In this document: piece by piece, positions 6,216-8,376 of the stretch
Position numbering within the stretch: the stretch's first letter is position 1
Layout: each line of letters opens with the position of its first letter
Assembly: GCA_015222795.1 (NCBI GenBank)
Contig: JADFVY010000497.1
Coordinates: forward strand, 1 to 8,376
DNA length: 8,376 bases
Reading direction: 5' to 3'
Source of the DNA: Pseudomonadota bacterium
GTDB lineage: Bacteria; Pseudomonadota; Alphaproteobacteria; UBA8366; JADFVY01
Position numbers and translations under genes: made by a program
The notes under the pieces: generated by a model
The model's database searches: none
What the model was told of the DNA's origin: nothing
What the model saw: only the letters and a program-made list of their open reading frames with translations

Positions 6216-6252
6216 TTTCACCGTTGCACAAATTAATTTCACGCAAGTGAAA
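6216..6252. promoter_or_regulatory. Tandem operator-like element upstream of the XRE-cupin gene
   Basis: Two related sites lie in the divergent spacer. The right one is a perfect 6-bp inverted repeat, TTTCACGCAAGTGAAA (6237-6252). The left one shares the same half-site and 4-base spacer but has a degenerate right half, TTTCACCGTTGCACAA (6216-6231). Their TTTCAC halves are exactly 21 bases apart, two helical turns, so two dimers could bind the same face of DNA. The pair lies just upstream of the candidate -10 box of the regulator gene. I infer an autoregulatory operator of the XRE-cupin protein. It could also affect the + strand gene starting at 6369. Confidence 0.55.
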
Positions 6253-6325
6253 ATACGATGCTCCGCTGCCTGAATAGAAACTACAACTGGCGTTCATTTG
6301 CGGCCAATTGTGCGAACCTGGAATT

Positions 6326-6353
6326 TTGCGCCATGCCGAAACAACGGTAGTAT
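6326..6353 (+). promoter_or_regulatory. Weak candidate promoter for the MORN_2-repeat gene
   Basis: TTGCGC (6326-6331) and TAGTAT (6348-6353) are separated by 16 bases and roughly fit sigma-70 hexamers. If used, transcription would start about 6360, leaving almost no leader for the ATG at 6369 but a 30-base leader for the ATG at 6393. This is a low-strength call from hexamer similarity only. Confidence 0.25.
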
Positions 6354-6368
6354 CCACCAAATTCCGGA

Positions 6369-7082
6369 ATGGCACAGAAGTGGATCGACCGAATGAACAA
6401 CTATAAATCCGACATTCCCGATACCGCGACCGAGAAAAGTGTTTCGCCCTATAAATCGGAGGGCAACGCCGGCAGTTACGAAAAAAGGGAATGTACCGTT
6501 GGCGGCGAAACCGTCGGTTATCGGTATTACGACGAAAACGGCGCGCTGATGATCGAAACGCCGGTCAGGGACGGAATGAAGCACGGGATCGAATATTCCT
6601 GGTACGAACCCGGTTGCCTGACCCTGGCCGCGCCCTACGAAAGCGGATTGCCGCACGGCACCGCACGGCAGTGGGCGGTGGATGGATCATTGATGGGAAC
6701 CTACAGGCTGGATCGCGGCACCGGTTACGATCTGTGGCGCGAGCAGCTTTCGGACGGCCCGCTGCACGTGTGCGAGATCCATACGATGAAGGACGGCAAC
6801 CCGCACGGCTTCGAGTGGTGGGTCAGTGAAGACCAGATCACCGTGTGGAAAGAAGTGCATTGGCGGGAGGGCCACCGTCACGGCATCGAAAGACAATGGG
6901 ATCACGAGGGCAATCTCGATGCAGGCTTTCCCAAATACCATCTGGAGGACGACATCGTCGACAGGGAATCCTATATGGAGCGGCAGAAAACCGACACCGC
7001 CCTGCCGCTATACGCCAAGGCGGACGACAAAAACACAAGGACCTTCCCGGACGACGCCATTGCCGCGATGAACCCGGACTAA
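6369..7082 (+). CDS. MORN_2 / YwqK-like repeat protein
   Basis: A 237-residue soluble protein with four copies of a repeat of the form D/E-G-x-x-HG-x-x-x-x-W-x-x-x-G. They are RDGMKHGIEYSW (67-78), ESGLPHGTARQW (91-102), KDGNPHGFEWW (141-151) and REGHRHGIERQW (166-177). The HG pairs are at 72-73, 96-97, 146-147 and 171-172, and a degenerate unit lies near 116-130. This is the MORN_2 pattern seen in proteins often labelled YwqK-family antitoxins, folding as successive beta-hairpins. The molecular role is unknown, and that label rests on weak precedent. There is no signal peptide and no visible toxin partner. The C-terminus (200-237) is polar and probably unstructured. The start may be ATG at 6369 or ATG at 6393; the latter has a better leader (AGAAGTGGA upstream). 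The gene is divergent from the XRE-cupin regulator across a 209-bp spacer and is probably monocistronic. Confidence 0.8.
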   Translation: MAQKWIDRMNNYKSDIPDTATEKSVSPYKSEGNAGSYEKRECTVGGETVGYRYYDENGALMIETPVRDGMKHGIEYSWYEPGCLTLAAPYESGLPHGTARQWAVDGSLMGTYRLDRGTGYDLWREQLSDGPLHVCEIHTMKDGNPHGFEWWVSEDQITVWKEVHWREGHRHGIERQWDHEGNLDAGFPKYHLEDDIVDRESYMERQKTDTALPLYAKADDKNTRTFPDDAIAAMNPD

Positions 7083-7208
7083 CGGGGCGGCCTGACCGTC
7101 GAATGCTGACGACCGCGCGTCGATTGGAGTAACTCCCCATTGCCGCGCCTGCCTTCCCGCGGCTAATCTGCATCACAAATTCTCCGGCCAGCAATAGTGG
7201 ATATTTCC
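7083..7208. other. Spacer before the MetY-type gene
   Basis: This 126-bp gap holds two small inverted repeats: GGAGT-A-ACTCC (7126-7136), and GCCGCG / CGCGGC with a 10-base loop (7142-7147 and 7158-7163). Neither is followed by a T-run, so I do not call a terminator. I looked for a SAM-II-type riboswitch, plausible for a methionine gene in this kind of bacterium, and did not find its conserved blocks. The ribosome-binding site before 7209 is weak (GTGGA). Confidence 0.4.
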
Positions 7209-8376
7209 ATGACTCTTCCCAAGCATCTGAAATTCGATACGCTCAGCCTGCATGCGGGGCAGCGGCCCGATCCGGCTACCGGGGCGCGGGCGGTGCCGAT
7301 TTATCAGTCGACCTCGTTCGTGTTCGAGGACACCGATCATGCCGCCGCCCTGTTCAATCTGGAGCGCGCCGGCCATATCTACAGCCGCATTTCCAACCCC
7401 ACCGTCGCGGTGCTGGAGGAACGCGTCGCGGCGCTGGAGGGCGGGGTCGGCGCGGTGGCGACCGCTTCGGGCCAGGCGGCGCTGCATCTGGGCGTGGTTA
7501 CGCTGATGGGGCAGGGCGGGCATATCGTTGCCTCCTCGTCGCTTTATGGCGGCACGGTCAACATGTTCTTCCATACCCTGCCGCGCTTCGGGATCGAGAC
7601 CACCTTCGTCGACCCGCGCGACCATGAGGGCATGGCCAAGGCGATCCGGCCCGAGACGCGTTTGGTCCATGCGGAGATTCTCGGCAACCCGGGACTGGAA
7701 GTGCTGGACGTGCCGGCGGTGTCGAAAATCGCCCATGATGCCGGCATTCCGCTGATGGTCGATTGCACTTTCGCCACGCCCTATCTATGCAAGACGCTGG
7801 ACCTGGGCGCCGACATCGTCATGCATTCGGCGACCAAATGGATGGGCGGGCACGGGTTGGCGGTCGGCGGCGTGCTGGTCGATGGCGGCCGATTCGACTG
7901 GGAGGCCAGCGGCAAATTCCCGACATTGACCGAGCCCTACGCCGGCTATCACGGCATCGATTTCGCCGAGGAATTCGGCCCCGCCGCCTTCATCTCGCGC
8001 GCCCGGGCCGAGGGCCTGCGCGATTTCGGCGCCACCATGAGCCCGCAGAACGCCTTCTATATCCTGCAGGGACTGGAAACCCTGCCCTTGCGCATGCAGC
8101 GCCATGTGGACAATACGGCAAAAGTGCTGGAATTCCTGGAGGGCCACGAGGCGGTGGACTGGCTGCTGCATCCCACATTGCCCAGCCACAAGGACCATGA
8201 ACTGGCGAAGAAACTGCTGCCCAGGGGCGCGGGCTCGATCGTCAGCTTCGGCATCAAGGGCGGGCGCGCGGCCGGCGGCAAATTCATCGAGGCCTGCGCG
8301 CTGGCCTCGCATCTGGCCAATGTCGGTGACGCCAAGACGCTGATCATCCATCCCGCCAGCACGACCCATCAGCAGA
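7209..8376 (+). CDS. metY: MetY-type O-acetylhomoserine sulfhydrylase (3' partial)
   Basis: The first 389 residues of a PLP enzyme of the Cys/Met metabolism family; the family is usually about 425-430 residues, so roughly 40 are cut off by the window edge. It likely makes homocysteine from O-acetylhomoserine and sulfide, or uses methanethiol, in the cytosol. Evidence: DTLSLHAGQRPDPATGARAVPIYQSTSF at the N-terminus, seen as HAGQ (15-18) and PIYQSTSF (30-37). Then come IYSRISNPT (57-65), SGQAA (87-91), YGGT (113-116) for cofactor and substrate binding, Asp185 to pair with the pyridine nitrogen, and the Schiff-base Lys210 in HSATKWMGGHG (206-216). The usual VDNTFATP is VDCTFATP here (Cys186), and HSLTKF is HSATKW. 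It could instead be a related gamma-elimination or thiol-transferring paralogue. It is on the same strand as the MORN_2 gene, 126 bp away, probably transcribed separately. Confidence 0.9.
   Translation, partial: MTLPKHLKFDTLSLHAGQRPDPATGARAVPIYQSTSFVFEDTDHAAALFNLERAGHIYSRISNPTVAVLEERVAALEGGVGAVATASGQAALHLGVVTLMGQGGHIVASSSLYGGTVNMFFHTLPRFGIETTFVDPRDHEGMAKAIRPETRLVHAEILGNPGLEVLDVPAVSKIAHDAGIPLMVDCTFATPYLCKTLDLGADIVMHSATKWMGGHGLAVGGVLVDGGRFDWEASGKFPTLTEPYAGYHGIDFAEEFGPAAFISRARAEGLRDFGATMSPQNAFYILQGLETLPLRMQRHVDNTAKVLEFLEGHEAVDWLLHPTLPSHKDHELAKKLLPRGAGSIVSFGIKGGRAAGGKFIEACALASHLANVGDAKTLIIHPASTTHQQ

Noticed and set aside
7142..7163. GCCGCG/CGCGGC hairpin as a terminator for the MORN_2 gene
   Set aside because: The stem is 6 bp with a 10-base loop and no T-run follows on either strand.
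7083..7208. Possible SAM riboswitch before the MetY-type gene
   Set aside because: The conserved blocks and pseudoknot pairing of SAM-II were not found; only two short unrelated inverted repeats are present.
7785..8369. Minus-strand open frames opposite the MetY-type gene
   Set aside because: The + frame carries Lys210, Asp185 and the other PLP motifs, and the minus frames show none of any family.

Overview
The window reads as a GC-rich chromosomal stretch from an alphaproteobacterium-like organism. The basis is the strong G/C third-position bias, the FadN-like 3-hydroxyacyl-CoA dehydrogenase, DUF1330, the XRE-cupin regulator and the MetY-type enzyme. The genus cannot be fixed from the sequence alone. 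No mobile element, tRNA, rRNA or CRISPR array is visible.

Layout. At the left edge (2..199, + strand) is the C-terminal end of an unrecognised protein. It converges tail to tail, four bases apart, with a minus-strand block from 6159 down to 204. In transcription order that block is: an XRE-cupin regulator (6159..5542), an aldehyde dehydrogenase (5497..3989), a 52-residue single-span membrane protein (3933..3775), and an NCS1-family permease (3775..2366) whose ATG overlaps the small gene's TGA. A strong intrinsic terminator follows (2341..2309). Beyond it lie a decayed methyltransferase C-terminus with two compensating frameshifts (about 2299..1910), a DUF1330 gene (1800..1516), and a stand-alone 3-hydroxyacyl-CoA dehydrogenase (1511..204) four bases downstream.

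To the right of the regulator is a divergent, AT-richer 209-bp spacer. It carries two operator-like elements 21 bp apart. After it, on the + strand, are a four-repeat MORN_2/YwqK-like protein (6369..7082) and the 5' part of a MetY-type O-acetylhomoserine sulfhydrylase gene (7209 to the window edge).

How the genes may work together (inference): the regulator, ALDH, small membrane protein and NCS1 permease look like one self-regulated unit that imports a nitrogenous compound and oxidises an aldehyde derived from it. The substrate is not determinable here. DUF1330 and the dehydrogenase form a second, probably separately transcribed, pair in acyl-CoA metabolism. The most interesting points are the tandem operator, the translationally coupled micro-membrane protein, the dehydrogenase that stops where a hydratase domain usually begins, and the methyltransferase remnant next to the terminator.
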